From Clostridiales bacterium (GTDB lineage Bacteria > Bacillota > Clostridia > Lachnospirales > Lachnospiraceae): a stretch of 64,000 nt of DNA. Below the pieces are notes generated by a model, which saw only the letters and a list, made by a program, of their open reading frames with translations, did not search any database and was not told where the DNA came from. Both the position numbers and the translations under genes were made by a program. Shown here one piece after another: positions 16,073 to 24,740 of this stretch (position 1 is its first letter; each line of letters opens with the position of its first letter). The stretch is from the NCBI GenBank assembly GCA_018366495.1, contig JAGZHZ010000001.1:144609-208608 (forward strand), given 5' to 3'.

Positions 16073-17083
16073 TTAGAATTTGCCTTCTTTAGCAGCTTCT
16101 TCAATAGCAACTGCAACTGCAACTGTCATACCAACCATTGGGTTGTTTCCTGCACCGATTAATCCCATCATTTCTACATGAGCCGGAACAGAAGAAGAAC
16201 CTGCGAACTGTGCATCAGAGTGCATACGTCCTAATGTATCTGTCATACCATAGGAAGCTGGACCTGCTGCCATGTTGTCTGGATGAAGTGTACGTCCTGT
16301 ACCACCGCCTGATGCTACAGAGAAGTATTTCTTTCCTTTTTCGATACATTCTTTTTTGTAAGTACCTGCAACTGGATGCTGGAATCTTGTTGGGTTTGTA
16401 GAGTTACCTGTGATAGAAACGTCTACGCCTTCTTTCCACATGATTGCAACACCTTCACGAACATCGTTTGCTCCGTAGCAGTTTACTTTTGCACGAGGTC
16501 CGTCAGAGTAAGCTTTTCTGAATACTTCTTTTAATTCACCTGTGTAGTAATCATACTCTGTCTCTACATATGTGAATCCGTTAATTCTTGCGATAACCTG
16601 AGCTGCATCTTTTCCGAGACCGTTTAAGATAACACGCAGAGGTTTGTTACGAACTTTGTTTGCTTTTTCAGCAATACCGATTGCACCTTCAGCAGCTGCG
16701 AAAGATTCATGTCCTGCTAAGAAACAGAAGCAGTCTGTATCTTCTTCCAGCAGCATTTTTCCTAAGTTACCATGTCCTAAACCAACTTTACGCTGATCAG
16801 CTACAGAACCTGGGATACAGAATGCCTGAAGACCTTCTCCGATTGCTGCAGCAGCATCAGCAGCTCTTTTGCATCCTTTTTTGATTGCGATTGCAGCACC
16901 TACAATATAAGCCCAGCAAGCATTTTCAAAACAGATTGGCTGAATTCCTTTTACCTGATTGTAAACATCTAATCCAGCATCTTTTGTGATTTTCTCTGCT
17001 TCTTCGATGGAAGCAATACCATAGCTATTTAAAACCTGGTTGATTTTGTCAATTCTTCTTTCATATGATTCAAATAAAGCCAT
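16073..17083 (-). CDS. GGGtGRT protein (conserved anaerobe protein of unknown role)
   Basis: 336 residues. The family signature SVASGGGTGRTLHPDNMAAG lies near residue 255-275, followed by TLGRMHSDAQFAGSSSVPAH and a glycine-rich C terminus. The family is known mainly from strict anaerobes, almost always beside the IscU-like protein encoded just upstream here (18 bp gap, same operon). A link to iron-sulfur or sulfur metabolism is commonly inferred from that pairing but I cannot show it. No signal peptide or membrane segment is visible, so it is probably cytosolic. The sequence uses noticeably more regular, high-expression-type codons than neighbouring cas genes. Confidence 0.9.
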   Translation of the reverse strand: MALFESYERRIDKINQVLNSYGIASIEEAEKITKDAGLDVYNQVKGIQPICFENACWAYIVGAAIAIKKGCKRAADAAAAIGEGLQAFCIPGSVADQRKVGLGHGNLGKMLLEEDTDCFCFLAGHESFAAAEGAIGIAEKANKVRNKPLRVILNGLGKDAAQVIARINGFTYVETEYDYYTGELKEVFRKAYSDGPRAKVNCYGANDVREGVAIMWKEGVDVSITGNSTNPTRFQHPVAGTYKKECIEKGKKYFSVASGGGTGRTLHPDNMAAGPASYGMTDTLGRMHSDAQFAGSSSVPAHVEMMGLIGAGNNPMVGMTVAVAVAIEEAAKEGKF

Positions 17084-17101
17084 TTCTCTTACCTCCTTCG
17101 A

Positions 17102-17794
17102 TTATTCCTGTCTTGGGTCAATGATCTTCACAGCATCTGCCACACGTCCGTACTGGCCCTGAGCTTTTTCCCATGCAGTATTAGGATCATCACCTTTTTT
17201 GATAAAGTCTGTCATCTTACCAAGGTTTACAAATTTGTAACCGATAATCTGATCTTCTGCATCTAATGCGATACCTGTAACGTAGCCTTCTGCCATTTCC
17301 AGATAACGTGGACCTTTCTTTAATGTACCGTACATTGTACCAACCTGGCTTCTCAGTCCTTTACCAAGGTCTTCCAGACCTGCTCCGATTGGAAGTCCGT
17401 CTTCGGAGAATGCACTCTGTGTTCTTCCGTAAACGATCTGTAAGAAAAGCTCTCTCATTGCAGTATTGATTGCATCACATACTAAGTCTGTGTTTAAAGC
17501 TTCCAGAACTGTTCTTCCTGGCAAAATTTCAGCTGCCATTGCAGCAGAATGTGTCATACCAGAACATCCAATTGTTTCAACTAATGCTTCCTGGATGATT
17601 CCTTCTTTTACATTGAGTGTCAGCTTGCAGGTACCCTGCTGTGGAGCACACCAGCCAATGCCATGTGTCAGTCCAGAGATATCCTTAATTTCTTTTGCTT
17701 TTACCCATTTTGCTTCTTCTGGGATTGGAGCTGCGCCATGATTAACGCCCTGTGCTACAGAACACATTGTTTCTACTTCATGTGAATAAATCAT
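17102..17794 (-). CDS. IscU/NifU-like iron-sulfur scaffold domain protein
   Basis: 230 residues. The central part contains GWCAPQQGTCKLTLNVKEG and VETIGCSGMTHSAAMAAEIL, the IscU-type fold with three cysteines placed like scaffold ligands, plus DLVCDAINTAMRELF. The C-terminal part (GYVTGIALDAEDQIIGYKFV) is specific to the family that accompanies GGGtGRT proteins. A strong GAAAGGAG ribosome site precedes the ATG. It is the first gene of a two-gene operon closed by the hairpin at 16015. It is probably not a general Isc/Suf scaffold because no isc or suf genes are nearby. Confidence 0.85.
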   Translation of the reverse strand: MIYSHEVETMCSVAQGVNHGAAPIPEEAKWVKAKEIKDISGLTHGIGWCAPQQGTCKLTLNVKEGIIQEALVETIGCSGMTHSAAMAAEILPGRTVLEALNTDLVCDAINTAMRELFLQIVYGRTQSAFSEDGLPIGAGLEDLGKGLRSQVGTMYGTLKKGPRYLEMAEGYVTGIALDAEDQIIGYKFVNLGKMTDFIKKGDDPNTAWEKAQGQYGRVADAVKIIDPRQE

Positions 17795-18127
17795 TTTAAG
17801 ACTCCTTTCAAAATTGATTTCTTTTTGATTTATATAGGCATGACAAACTTTTAACGCTTTTATTCGTCATACTTATAAATATTTTCTCATAAATCGCCAA
17901 AATAGTCTAGTATTTTTTTCAAAAAACCTCCCTTTTCGCTTCTGTTTTTCACCTCTTCTTCTTTTTCATTCCTTCTTTATCCGAGCTTTGTTCTATTTTC
18001 GTTTTTTTCTTTACTTTTTTTTTTGAAGTGGTATGCTTTTTATTGATGTGAGAACACTCGTGACTTTAATCACAGGATGTTCCAGTATCTTTTACACTAT
18101 TGGATATTTTTACAGAAAGGAAAAAAA
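17795..18127. other. Intergenic region between divergent operons
   Basis: About 330 bp, AT-rich and T-rich, between the IscU-like gene (minus) and chrA (plus). It must hold both promoters, but I see no convincing hexamer pair and no structured element. Confidence 0.4.
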
Positions 18128-18724
18128 ATGAGCTATCAAAAAAAAGAAGCATCTTTATCTGACAACTGTTCTATGTACTGGCAACTATTTAAGATCACAT
18201 TTCTTCTGAGCGCCTGTACCTTTGGAGGAGGCTTTGTCATCATCAGTATGATGAAAAAAAAATTTGTTGAGGAGCTGCATTGGCTTTCAGAAGAAGAAAT
18301 GCTGGATATGACAGCGATCGCCCAGTCTTCTCCGGGTGCGCTTGGCGTCAATATTGCCATTGTAGTCGGCTATCGCCTCAAAAAGGTAAAAGGCGCTATT
18401 ATCTGCACGCTTGCCTCTGTCCTGCCGCCATTATTTATCATTTCCATTATCTCTGTGTTTTACAATCAATGGAAAAATAATGCGTATATTGCCGCAGCAC
18501 TGCAGGTTATGCGCGCTGGTGTGGCAGCCGTAATCTGTGATGTTGTTTTTTCACTTGCACAAAATATCATCATGACAAGACAAATCCTCTGGATTTCTTT
18601 GATGATTCTTTCTTTTATTGCTACTGTTTTCTTTCATGTCAGCGCTGTTATAATTATCCTGATCTGCGGAGCAGCAGGCTTTTTAAACAGCAGATCAAAA
18701 AACAATAAGGAGAAATGCATATGA
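18128..18724 (+). CDS. Chromate transporter family protein, first half (ChrA short form)
   Basis: 198 residues from ATG 18128, which is preceded by AGAAAGGA; an upstream in-frame start lacks a ribosome site. FKITFLLSACTFGGGFVIIS and AQSSPGALGVNIAIVVGYRL carry the FGGG and PGP-like motifs of the chromate-ion-transporter domain, with about five membrane segments. Short ChrA proteins occur as adjacent pairs that together equal one long two-domain ChrA. The stop overlaps the next start (ATGA), so translation of the pair is coupled. Natural substrate may be chromate, sulfate or another anion. Confidence 0.88.
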   Translation: MSYQKKEASLSDNCSMYWQLFKITFLLSACTFGGGFVIISMMKKKFVEELHWLSEEEMLDMTAIAQSSPGALGVNIAIVVGYRLKKVKGAIICTLASVLPPLFIISIISVFYNQWKNNAYIAAALQVMRAGVAAVICDVVFSLAQNIIMTRQILWISLMILSFIATVFFHVSAVIIILICGAAGFLNSRSKNNKEKCI

Positions 18725-19284
18725 TTTATATTCGTCTGTTTTTTGCTTTCTTTCAGATTGGACTGTTCAGTTTTGGAGGAGGTTATGCTGCCGTTCCTCT
18801 TATTCAACATCAAATTGTGGAAACAAATCACTGGCTTGAGATGAGTCAGTTTGCTGATCTGATCACGATCGCCGAAATGACGCCGGGGCCGATTGCGATC
18901 AACAGCGCCACGTTTGTCGGTCAGCAGATTGCCGGTTTCCCAGGCGCAGTAATTTGTACTCTGGGATGTATTTTTCCCTCTTTCATCATTGTACTTCTTT
19001 TGTCTTTTTTATATATGAAATATCGAAATCTAAAGACAATGCAGGGGATTTTAACTGGTCTGCGTCCGGCTATCGTGGCAATGATTGCTTCTGCCGCTCT
19101 TTCTCTCTTTGTGCTTGCTTTGTTTAATTCTTCCCTGCCGGATCTCAAACTAGAAAACTTCCGTATAATAGAAGCCGTTCTGTTTTGTATCTCTTTGTTT
19201 TTGATCCGAAAATATAAAATAGGTCCGATTCCTATCATCTTTGGTTCGGGAATTATCGGCACTATTCTTTATGTACTGTTCTGA
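18721..19284 (+). CDS. Chromate transporter family protein, second half
   Basis: 187 residues from the ATG at 18721 in the ATGA overlap, with AAGGAG eight bases upstream; the in-frame ATG at 18715 is too close to it. FFQIGLFSFGGGYAAVPLIQ and ITIAEMTPGPIAINSATFVG are the FGGGY and PGP motifs of ChrA. About five membrane segments are visible. It likely forms an antiparallel heterodimer with the preceding protein. Confidence 0.88.
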   Translation: MIYIRLFFAFFQIGLFSFGGGYAAVPLIQHQIVETNHWLEMSQFADLITIAEMTPGPIAINSATFVGQQIAGFPGAVICTLGCIFPSFIIVLLLSFLYMKYRNLKTMQGILTGLRPAIVAMIASAALSLFVLALFNSSLPDLKLENFRIIEAVLFCISLFLIRKYKIGPIPIIFGSGIIGTILYVLF

Positions 19285-19311
19285 TATCTTTTCATTTTTA
19301 CAGATATGAGT

Positions 19312-19352
19312 GTGAACTACCCATCACTTAAAGGTCATGGGTTTTCTGCATG
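19312..19352 (+). repeat. Solo IS200/IS605-end-like hairpin, copy 4 (best preserved)
   Basis: GTGAACTACCCATCACTTAA, then AGGTCATGGG and TTTTCTGCATG. The arms CCCATcAC and GTcATGGG form a hairpin. This is the best copy of the motif also seen near 1951, 7261 and 15970. No transposase gene is attached. Confidence 0.4.
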
Positions 19353-19368
19353 AAATATTATAAAATCA

Positions 19369-19405
19369 GAGCTTCCAGCAAGAATATTCTTTCTGCTGGA
19401 AGCTC
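19369..19405. terminator. Bidirectional terminator between chrA pair and DUF3793 gene
   Basis: GAGCTTCCAGCA and TGCTGGAAGCTC are perfect 12-bp arms with a 13-nt loop. It lies between convergent genes; the flanking T-runs are modest on both sides. Confidence 0.75.
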
Positions 19406-19490
19406 TCGTATTTCACTTCATATTTTTTTACCTAATTTTTTTAATGCCTTCTATCGCTGAAATTATTGTTTTTTCTGCATTTAATTTATA

Positions 19491-20045
19491 TCAGGCTGCT
19501 ACTGTCAGCTGCCACAAACTTCTTCCATTATTCCAAAGGCGAGTATAGATCTCGGTACATTTTTTATATTTATAAAACCTTTTTTCTGCTTCTTTTTCAT
19601 CGCCGTAAACTTTCCATATTCCTGAATATCGGAAATTCTTTCCAGTATTGTTGATAAATCCTGTCACATCTTCTAACGGATATCCTAAAAATACTCCTAT
19701 TTCATGTGGAAATTCTTTACTTGCATTACAGCGTACTTTCAGTCTTTCAATCGCACTGTTTGTATTTATATTTTCATACCCATACTGAAATAAAAATTGT
19801 ATTGTCTCTTTATTTTTAAATGTTTTGTCCAATTCAGAAAGGCGACAGACATAGATTAATGCTTTCTGATCTTTTTTTCGCAAAACAATGATTCTGATTC
19901 CCTTTTTACTCATTTGTTTATTCCAATATGTAATACTTTCCAATAGTTCCGTTTCTTTTTCATATTTACAATTAAATAAGTTTGCTGTCTTTAAAGATGC
20001 AAGTGTAGGCGCACAATATTCTACCAATAATTTTTCTAATGCCAT
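19491..20045 (-). CDS. DUF3793 family protein
   Basis: 184 residues: CAPTLASLKTANLFNC near the start, GIRIIVLRKKDQKALIYVCR in the middle, and PHEIGVFLGYPLEDVTGFIN with a final IYTRLWNNGRSLWQL. These are the signatures of DUF3793, a cytosolic family of unknown biochemical role found in gut Clostridia, typically beside DUF2325 proteins and iron-transport (feo) or flavodoxin genes. Here it follows a DUF2325 gene by 24 bp and shares its promoter. The double palindrome upstream suggests metal-responsive control. No transporter gene is adjacent. Confidence 0.88.
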   Translation of the reverse strand: MALEKLLVEYCAPTLASLKTANLFNCKYEKETELLESITYWNKQMSKKGIRIIVLRKKDQKALIYVCRLSELDKTFKNKETIQFLFQYGYENINTNSAIERLKVRCNASKEFPHEIGVFLGYPLEDVTGFINNTGKNFRYSGIWKVYGDEKEAEKRFYKYKKCTEIYTRLWNNGRSLWQLTVAA

Positions 20046-20069
20046 CTCTTTTCCTTTCCAATTCGTAAA

Positions 20070-20354
20070 TTATTTTCCACAACAGCAATTTTTTAAAATT
20101 TCTGTCAGTGCATTTTTGCTGCTCGTGTGACAGCGAACAATATCTGTTCTGTCTCCAGCTTCTTCCAACGCGCTTTTTACCATTTTATGCGAAACTGTAC
20201 TTGTAAACAGCACCAACAGATCAGGACATCCTATTTGTTTACCGAAATCAGCACTCATATGCGTAAATATTTTCACTTTGCATTTATAAGACTTACAGAT
20301 CTTTTTATATTGAGCTACCATGCGATCATGGCCTCCTACAATCACTACACTCAT
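20070..20354 (-). CDS. DUF2325 domain protein
   Basis: 94 residues, beginning MSVVIVGGHDRMVAQYKKIC, with PDLLVLFTSTVSHKMVKSAL and a C-terminal CCCGK. The GGHDRM motif and the Rossmann-like small fold are typical of DUF2325. Three consecutive cysteines at the end could bind metal. First gene of a two-gene operon with the DUF3793 gene; the ribosome site is AGGAGG. Its role is not established. Confidence 0.88.
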   Translation of the reverse strand: MSVVIVGGHDRMVAQYKKICKSYKCKVKIFTHMSADFGKQIGCPDLLVLFTSTVSHKMVKSALEEAGDRTDIVRCHTSSKNALTEILKNCCCGK

Positions 20355-20384
20355 CGTGGATGCCTCCTGTCTTTTTATTTTTAA

Positions 20385-20438
20385 TTAGTTTAAACTAACT
20401 TATGTTGTTAGTATATACTAACTGTCATTTTCTGTCAA
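20385..20438 (-). promoter_or_regulatory. Promoter with two palindromic operators for the DUF2325-DUF3793 operon
   Basis: TTGACA (20433-20438) and TATACT (20410-20415) on the minus strand are 17 bp apart; the -35 lies within the end of the histidine kinase gene. Two perfect palindromes share the pattern TTAGTnTAnACTAA: GTTAGTATATACTAAC (20407-20422) covers the -10 box and TTAGTTTAAACTAA (20385-20398) covers the start of the transcript. This is a repressor arrangement. The motif resembles sites of DtxR-family iron regulators, which is an inference. Confidence 0.75.
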
Positions 20439-21446
20439 TTCTTTTTTTAAAAATATTGAAAAGATACTTCCATTTTCATCTGATTTCACCTTAATATAGC
20501 CGTCTTGTTTACTGATGATATCACGGGCGAGATACAGTCCGATCCCTACACCATCAATTCCTGCTGACTGTCTGCCCCTATAGAATCTTCCAAAAATTTT
20601 TGCCTGTTCCTCTTCTGGAATTCCAATGCCATTATCTTTGATATCCAATCTCAGATAAGAAGGATATGGTGTGATCTTAAGCTGGACATTTCCACCTTCC
20701 GGTGTATATTTTACCGCATTATCAAGTACATTTGTAACTGCCTCTGCTGTCCAATTAAAGTCTAACATTGCTTCAAACGTCTGGTCACATTCAAATACAA
20801 TGGTGATATTTCTTTTCTTTGCTTTCGCATATACTGTTTTGATGCTTTGAAGCACAATCTCATTTAAACTGTTTTTTTTCGCTTTCAGAGTAATCATCCC
20901 ACTTTCCAGACGAGACATCTTTATCAGACTATTTGTCAGAAAAGTCAGTTTTTCCAGAGATATCTGCAAGGTGGCTATATATTCTTTTCGTTCTGTTTCA
21001 GACAGCTGTTCTTCGCTGAGCAGCTGTGCAAAAGTATTTGCTGCGGCAATCGGTGTCTTTATCTGGTGGGAAATATCAGAAATCAACGTTTTTATCTGTT
21101 CTTTCTCCTGTGCCAGCATTTTATTTTGAGCTGTTAAGATGCTGCGTAGTTTCAAAAGCTGATGCTGCAGGCGGGCTGTCAGCGTATCTTCTTCTTCCAA
21201 AAAAATGTGTTGCTCCTGATCTTCAACTAAAGCTTCAATCAGCAGTGTAAGCTGTTCCAGTAAATCATCGTTGTAATGATTATAAAGAAAATCGGTCAAA
21301 AAAAGCAATGCGCAAAGGATCATACCGCTTCCTGCAGTAAATGCCACAATTTGTTGTTCTGTAAAAATCAAAACGATCCCAAGTAAAACAGCAATTACCA
21401 TCCCTGTAGTCAAAATCCACTTTCTGTAAGTTTTAAAATGTTTCAT
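20418..21446 (-). CDS. Intramembrane-sensing histidine kinase (BceS-like)
   Basis: 342 residues. Two membrane segments near residues 11-28 and 34-53 are joined by a very short outer loop, so there is no extracellular sensor domain. The DHp domain has H127 in DISHQIKTPIAAANTF, and the ATPase domain has NVLDNAVKYTPEGG, DIKDNGIGIPEEE and GVGIGLYLARDI. Kinases of this shape take their signal from a partner ABC transporter, and such a transporter is encoded just upstream. The start lies 3 bp after the response regulator stop. Confidence 0.9.
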   Translation of the reverse strand: MKHFKTYRKWILTTGMVIAVLLGIVLIFTEQQIVAFTAGSGMILCALLFLTDFLYNHYNDDLLEQLTLLIEALVEDQEQHIFLEEEDTLTARLQHQLLKLRSILTAQNKMLAQEKEQIKTLISDISHQIKTPIAAANTFAQLLSEEQLSETERKEYIATLQISLEKLTFLTNSLIKMSRLESGMITLKAKKNSLNEIVLQSIKTVYAKAKKRNITIVFECDQTFEAMLDFNWTAEAVTNVLDNAVKYTPEGGNVQLKITPYPSYLRLDIKDNGIGIPEEEQAKIFGRFYRGRQSAGIDGVGIGLYLARDIISKQDGYIKVKSDENGSIFSIFLKKELTENDS

Positions 21447-21448
21447 CT

Positions 21449-22114
21449 CTATTCTCCAAATGTATATCCTATACCAAAAACAGTTACAATATATTCCTGT
21501 CTTTCATCTTTTAGTTTTTGTCTCAGGCGATTAATATTTACACGAACAGTATTATCATCAATGAGATTTCCATCTATATCCCATAAATTTTCAAGAAGCA
21601 TCGTTTTTGTGACAACCCTTCCCTTATTTTTTATCAAATAGCAGAGCAGTTTGTATTCTGTGGATGTCAGATGTACTTCTTCTCCCATTAGCAAAACAAG
21701 GCATTTATCTATATCTACTTCTAAATTTTTATATCTTATTTTTGTACGGTCACTGCCAGTTCTTTTTAAAATTGCCTGCACCTTTTTTCGCAGAACTTCA
21801 AGTGAAAATGGCTTTGAAATATAGTCATCACATCCCGCTCCAAAACCTTCAAGCATATCTTCCTCTGTGTCATTTGCAGTCAAAAATAAAATCGGTATTT
21901 CAGAAGTTTCTCGGATTCTTTTACAAAAATCGAGTCCGCTGCCATCTGGCAAATTGATATCCAGTAAAAGCAGATCGTACTTTTGCTTGTCATATTGTTT
22001 CAGCGCTTCCATAAATCCATATGCAGCGCTCACCGTATGGCAATCTTTTTGCAGTGCAATCACAATTCCTTTACTTAAAATTTTATCATCTTCAAGAAGA
22101 AAAATATTTGCCAT
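21449..22114 (-). CDS. OmpR-family response regulator
   Basis: 221 residues. The receiver domain has the acidic pair in LLEDD, phosphate acceptor D52 in LLLLDINLPDGSG, T in LFLTAND and K in YISKPF. The winged-helix DNA-binding domain follows (VHLTSTEYKLLCYLIKNKGR, DDNTVRVNINRLRQKL). It is probably activated by the downstream kinase and should control the ABC transporter genes. Confidence 0.93.
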   Translation of the reverse strand: MANIFLLEDDKILSKGIVIALQKDCHTVSAAYGFMEALKQYDKQKYDLLLLDINLPDGSGLDFCKRIRETSEIPILFLTANDTEEDMLEGFGAGCDDYISKPFSLEVLRKKVQAILKRTGSDRTKIRYKNLEVDIDKCLVLLMGEEVHLTSTEYKLLCYLIKNKGRVVTKTMLLENLWDIDGNLIDDNTVRVNINRLRQKLKDERQEYIVTVFGIGYTFGE

Positions 22115-22145
22115 AAACTACTTTTCCCACCTTTCCTCTTTAAAA

Positions 22146-22183
22146 TTGCAGGACAGAACACAGGTATTGTGTCTGTCCTGCAA
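22146..22183 (-). terminator. Hairpin between ABC permease and response regulator genes
   Basis: TTGCAGGACAGA and TCTGTCCTGCAA are perfect 12-bp arms around a 14-nt loop; on the minus strand TTTTAAAG follows. It may end most ABC transcripts and separate transporter from regulator expression. Confidence 0.7.
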
Positions 22184-22190
22184 ATAAAGT

Positions 22191-24740
22191 TTAATTTTCA
22201 AAATTATGAAGTCTTTCTATGACGGTTTCTTTTGCAGCTATCCGATAAACAAGAGGAGGAACGCTCAGGCAGATTACAAAAATAGCTGCGATCAGACAAA
22301 TGACAAGTAAAACAGGATACTCAAATTTTGCATAGTCTGCTATGTGAGGCACCGCATTTGCAACCAGCAAAAGGAAAGTATTTCCAAAAGTCATAATCAA
22401 TAAAGTGGCAACAAGAGCATAAATACCGCCTTCCCAGATCAGGATTTTTCTGATCTGCTTTTTCGTTGTGCCGATACTTTCCATCACAGCGAATTCATTT
22501 TTTCTGGCTATCACGCCTGTCAGCATGACATTGATAAAATTGATCAGCCCGATCACAATCAGCAAAACTGCCGCTCCATTTCCGAGTATTGTTAAAGAAT
22601 AATATGTTTTATTAAATTCTTCCAGTTTTCCCACTGAACTTGTATAATCCCATTCAGAAGCAGTCAGTGTGGCATTGATCTCTTCCAGTTCCTCATCTAT
22701 CCGCTGCAATTGACTGAAATCTTCAATATCTACTCCGATATTATAGATTACTGGTGTCTGTGTCAATCTTTTCATGCCAGCTTCACTGACAAAAATAATA
22801 TCGGGAACAACTCCGATAAATTTACGGTATCCAAAATTTGCAGCGTTGTCAAGGCTGTCGCTATCAAATGCACCTCCAACGATAAAGTCTGTCGTCTGTC
22901 CATCATCGCTGTCAGCAGTCAGTTCCAGATTTTTTCCGATCAGTGTATCATTTGGCGCATAATATTCTGTATCCATGCCTGCAATCAGCAATTCACCGTT
23001 TCTGAAAGCCTCCAGATCAATCTGTGTATCATGAGTACGATTATATTTCTCCACATAGCTTTCATCAAGAGTGGACACATAGCAGCCATATTCCCCATCT
23101 TCTGCATAAGCTTTTAATTCTGAAACCATCTGTTCGTACGATTTTCCATCGGATGAAAAATATCCGTCTTCATATGCAAGCTGCATATATCTTTCAAATT
23201 TCTCCTCATCAAATGCAATCCCCGCCCAGATTATTTTTCTCACTTCAATCTCTTTTATGCCGTCTATCTGTGAAATCTGTTCCACAAAGTGATCGTCAAA
23301 CTGTGGCGTTTGTTCCTCTGTATATCCAGGATATTCATATTGAATATCTGTATATTCAAAGTCATAATCCATATATCTTTCTATATAATTTTCTCCGTTC
23401 ATGCTTCCGATGATTCCATTCACTCCGAGGATGGTAGTGATTCCCATAAAAAGGGATAAAAACACAAGAATCGCCCGTTTTTTATCTCTAAAGACATTAT
23501 GAAATGCCATGACATGAAGTTTTCCTCCATTTGTTGAGTTTCTGTTTTTTGTCTTTTTCGGCGCAAAATTCTGATATCTTAAAGCTTCCACAGGTGAAAT
23601 TTTTGCTGCTGCTTTTGCCGGAGTATTACATGCGATCCAAACCGTTACAGCTGAAAAAATCACAGATAAAATATAAATAGATGGATGAAAGAATACAACA
23701 GCATCCATGGAAGATTTTCCCTGCTCAAATCCTTGTTTCAAAATAAATGGAACTAGTCCAAAAGAGACGGCTGCCGCCATCGCAATACCAATCGGGATTC
23801 CGATACATGCAAATTTCATCGCCTGACGTTTTACTAAGGACTGAATCTGCTTTTGTGTTGTTCCAATCGTTTTGATCAGACCGTAAAACCGTGTGTCTTT
23901 TGAAATCGAAATATATAAAATATTATAGATCAAAAGGTAGCCGCTTCCTACAATAAACAAGACTAAAAGAACTGCCATCGCAATGACCGATCCATTAGAG
24001 GATTTCAGTGAAATTGCACTGTCAAAACTCTGATTTTCATTTAATGGCACATCTTTTTGGATGCGATAAAAGTCATCAGGCAATTTCTTCAGGGATAAGG
24101 ATAATATACCATTTTCCTGCATCGTATATCCTGCTTGACTACAGTAATTCTCTGACACAAATGCCATTCCTGTTCCTGTATAAGAGCGAAACCATCCACT
24201 CAGCTGAAATGTTTTTTTCTGTTCTCCATTCTTATCAGAATAAGTCAGAGGAATATCCATGCCAATGGTTGGTTCTGTGATATCCAGCTGCAAAAGAGCA
24301 TCTTCTGACATCATAATTTCATTTTCCTGCACTGGACATTGACCGGTTATCTTGCTGATTGCTTCTGTGAAATGTTCTTCCCATTCTGTCTCATCATAAT
24401 AGTTCAGAGCGATAGAGATTTCTCTTCCCTCTCCATTTTTTTCTGAGACGTTGCCAACTGCATACTGCTTTCCAACTGTCTTGACATATTTCATAGATTG
24501 TATTTTCTGTTCCTGTTCAGGTGTCGGCATATTCAGGAAAATGTCAGCATTTGTACCAGCTTTGCGCACCCCTGTTAAATCCATATTTTCCTTGTAATTA
24601 ATCCCTAAACTGAACACGGTAGTGATCATAAAAGTGGTAAGAATAACAGCCAGCACAGCAAAAAGATTGCGGATACGATTTGCTTTCATCATTCCTCTTT
24701 CTACTCTTTTTATTGCATTTTTGTTTCGATTATTGTGCAT
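22191..24740 (-). CDS. ABC transporter permease with two FtsX domains (peptide resistance or export type)
   Basis: 849 residues from the ATG at 24740, with GGGAGG eight bases upstream; it overlaps the ATPase gene by 11 bp. A first membrane segment (residues about 25-45) is followed by a long outer domain, three segments with an FtsX motif (GSGYLLIYNILYISISKDTRFYGLIKTIGTT), then a second outer domain and the C-terminal FtsX repeat (GLINFINVMLTGVIARKNEFAVMESIGTTKKQIRKIL). With the neighbouring kinase and regulator it resembles Bce/Vra-type modules that sense and resist antimicrobial peptides. The ligand is unknown. Confidence 0.88.
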   Translation of the reverse strand: MHNNRNKNAIKRVERGMMKANRIRNLFAVLAVILTTFMITTVFSLGINYKENMDLTGVRKAGTNADIFLNMPTPEQEQKIQSMKYVKTVGKQYAVGNVSEKNGEGREISIALNYYDETEWEEHFTEAISKITGQCPVQENEIMMSEDALLQLDITEPTIGMDIPLTYSDKNGEQKKTFQLSGWFRSYTGTGMAFVSENYCSQAGYTMQENGILSLSLKKLPDDFYRIQKDVPLNENQSFDSAISLKSSNGSVIAMAVLLVLFIVGSGYLLIYNILYISISKDTRFYGLIKTIGTTQKQIQSLVKRQAMKFACIGIPIGIAMAAAVSFGLVPFILKQGFEQGKSSMDAVVFFHPSIYILSVIFSAVTVWIACNTPAKAAAKISPVEALRYQNFAPKKTKNRNSTNGGKLHVMAFHNVFRDKKRAILVFLSLFMGITTILGVNGIIGSMNGENYIERYMDYDFEYTDIQYEYPGYTEEQTPQFDDHFVEQISQIDGIKEIEVRKIIWAGIAFDEEKFERYMQLAYEDGYFSSDGKSYEQMVSELKAYAEDGEYGCYVSTLDESYVEKYNRTHDTQIDLEAFRNGELLIAGMDTEYYAPNDTLIGKNLELTADSDDGQTTDFIVGGAFDSDSLDNAANFGYRKFIGVVPDIIFVSEAGMKRLTQTPVIYNIGVDIEDFSQLQRIDEELEEINATLTASEWDYTSSVGKLEEFNKTYYSLTILGNGAAVLLIVIGLINFINVMLTGVIARKNEFAVMESIGTTKKQIRKILIWEGGIYALVATLLIMTFGNTFLLLVANAVPHIADYAKFEYPVLLVICLIAAIFVICLSVPPLVYRIAAKETVIERLHNFEN

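Noticed and set aside
22710..23413. Long plus-strand frames inside the ABC permease gene
   Set aside because: Antisense shadows of a clearly coding gene with no ribosome site or recognisable product.
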